Origin: Flammeovirgaceae bacterium 311
GTDB lineage: Bacteria; Bacteroidota; Bacteroidia; Cytophagales; Cyclobacteriaceae
Assembly: GCA_000597885.1 (NCBI GenBank)
Contig: CP004371.1
Span: 4,108,501-4,172,500 of the forward strand
Reading direction: 5' to 3'
DNA length: 64,000 nt
Of the stretch, positions 63,486 to 64,000 are shown piece by piece. The stretch's first letter is position 1, and each line of letters starts with the position of its first letter. The notes below the pieces were generated by a model. The model did no database searches. It worked only from the letters and a program-made list of their open reading frames with translations, and had not been told where the DNA came from. A program made the translations under genes and the position numbers.

Positions 63486-64000
63486 TAGCAACCGAACTCA
63501 TCAATCCTGTAATACCGCCGCTACATCCCACAGATCTGGCAGAAAAAGCTTTGCACTGGATGGAAGAGTTACGTGTAAGCCAGTTACCCGTGGTAGAAAA
63601 CGGCATCTATGCAGGCCTGATCAGAGACGAGGCGGTACTTGAAGCCGCCCAGCAAAAAAAACCTGTTGGCAATTTTTTGCTGGTTGATAAAAATTGCTTT
63701 GTGTATGAAAATCAACATTTTTATGACATCATCAAAGCAGCCTCAGAGTTTGGCGTACAAACAGTCGCCGTACTGAATGGAGAGGGCCTGTACCAGGGTG
63801 TAATTACCCTGGAAGATACCATTGCTGCTTTTGCCCAGACAGCAGCTGTTCAAAGCCCTGGTGCAATCCTGATTCTTTCACTCAATCAGCTGGATTACTC
63901 CATGGCCGAAATAGGCAGGCTTATTGAATCAGACGGAGGAAAAATACTGTCCAGCAGCGTGAGTACAGATCTGCACGACCCCAGCCGCATTAAGCTTACA
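63482..64000 (+). CDS. CBS-domain protein (partial, cut by window end)
   Basis: Open to the end of the window with 173 residues: MIATELINPVIPPLHPTDLAEKAL (in part), then LPVVENGIYAGLIRDEAVLE and VLNGEGLYQGVITLEDTI, a tandem CBS pair that usually binds adenosyl nucleotides. A further C-terminal domain (about 130 on) may be ACT-like. Coupled to the hydrolase upstream by an ATGA overlap. Confidence 0.87.
   Translation, partial: MIATELINPVIPPLHPTDLAEKALHWMEELRVSQLPVVENGIYAGLIRDEAVLEAAQQKKPVGNFLLVDKNCFVYENQHFYDIIKAASEFGVQTVAVLNGEGLYQGVITLEDTIAAFAQTAAVQSPGAILILSLNQLDYSMAEIGRLIESDGGKILSSSVSTDLHDPSRIKLT

Noticed and set aside
1-64000. tRNA or rRNA genes, especially near rpsU/xerC/hpf where Bacteroidota often carry tRNAs
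   Set aside because: No tRNA-like cloverleaf or rRNA sequence seen by eye in the gaps. tRNAscan-SE would decide.

Overview
The window reads as chromosomal DNA of a Bacteroidota bacterium, most likely of the order Cytophagales. The support is a SusC-type TonB-dependent receptor with a carboxypeptidase-like N-domain, a secreted protein with a C-terminal type IX secretion (T9SS) sorting domain, Bacteroidota-type promoters (TTTG, about 20 nt, TAnnTTTG), near absence of Shine-Dalgarno sequences with one striking exception at rpsU, and carotenoid genes. I see no rRNA, tRNA, CRISPR array, prophage or intact insertion sequence.

Layout. 1-2.4 kb: end of a carotenoid cluster (crtB, ispH, crtW-like). 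2.5-5.6 kb: TonB-dependent receptor and a Nudix hydrolase. 5.7-11.7 kb: a decayed stand-alone CheB pseudogene, a two-component pair (response regulator overlapping a giant CheB-CheR-PAS-histidine kinase), a 14-bp tandem repeat array, a DUF6155-like gene and a 179-bp inverted-repeat element. 12-18 kb: DUF3050 protein, ABC exporter, small membrane protein, universal stress protein, and lipoproteins including two tandem EF-hand paralogues. 18.4-29.6 kb: a divergent XRE-type regulator and a seven-gene operon (YbjN/Tir-chaperone-like, PspA, YqiJ-like OB-fold membrane protein, YqiK flotillin, PH-like membrane protein, small membrane protein, 1674-aa AAA ATPase). It is followed by a YciF-like ferritin-fold stress protein and a membrane-anchored metallo-beta-lactamase-fold protein.

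32-48.9 kb is mostly minus-strand housekeeping: HAD phosphatase, M1 peptidase, dipeptide epimerase, Nudix, a GNAT remnant, aldose epimerase, CPBP protease, RluD-type synthase, ACC-deaminase-like enzyme (plus strand), T9SS cargo, and a YdeI/IMPase/Lnt/RsmI/pterin dehydratase run. 49.1-53.5 kb: a tightly packed nucleotide-sugar operon (ugd, uxs, galE, rfbB). 53.7-64 kb: acyl-CoA dehydrogenase, duplicated rpsU, xerC, hpf, metK, a second RsmI-like methylase, pdxJ, yqeY, cvpA, a pabA/trpG-type amidotransferase, two alpha/beta hydrolases and a CBS protein cut by the window end.

The strongest candidate for a little-described system is the PspA/flotillin/AAA ATPase operon with its divergent regulator, clustered GCTA/TAGC palindromes and three intercistronic hairpins. 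It looks like an envelope-stress or membrane-remodelling module. Second is the rpsU pair: only the downstream copy carries a near-perfect Shine-Dalgarno, which fits autogenous control by bS21 in a phylum whose ribosomes normally hide the anti-Shine-Dalgarno.
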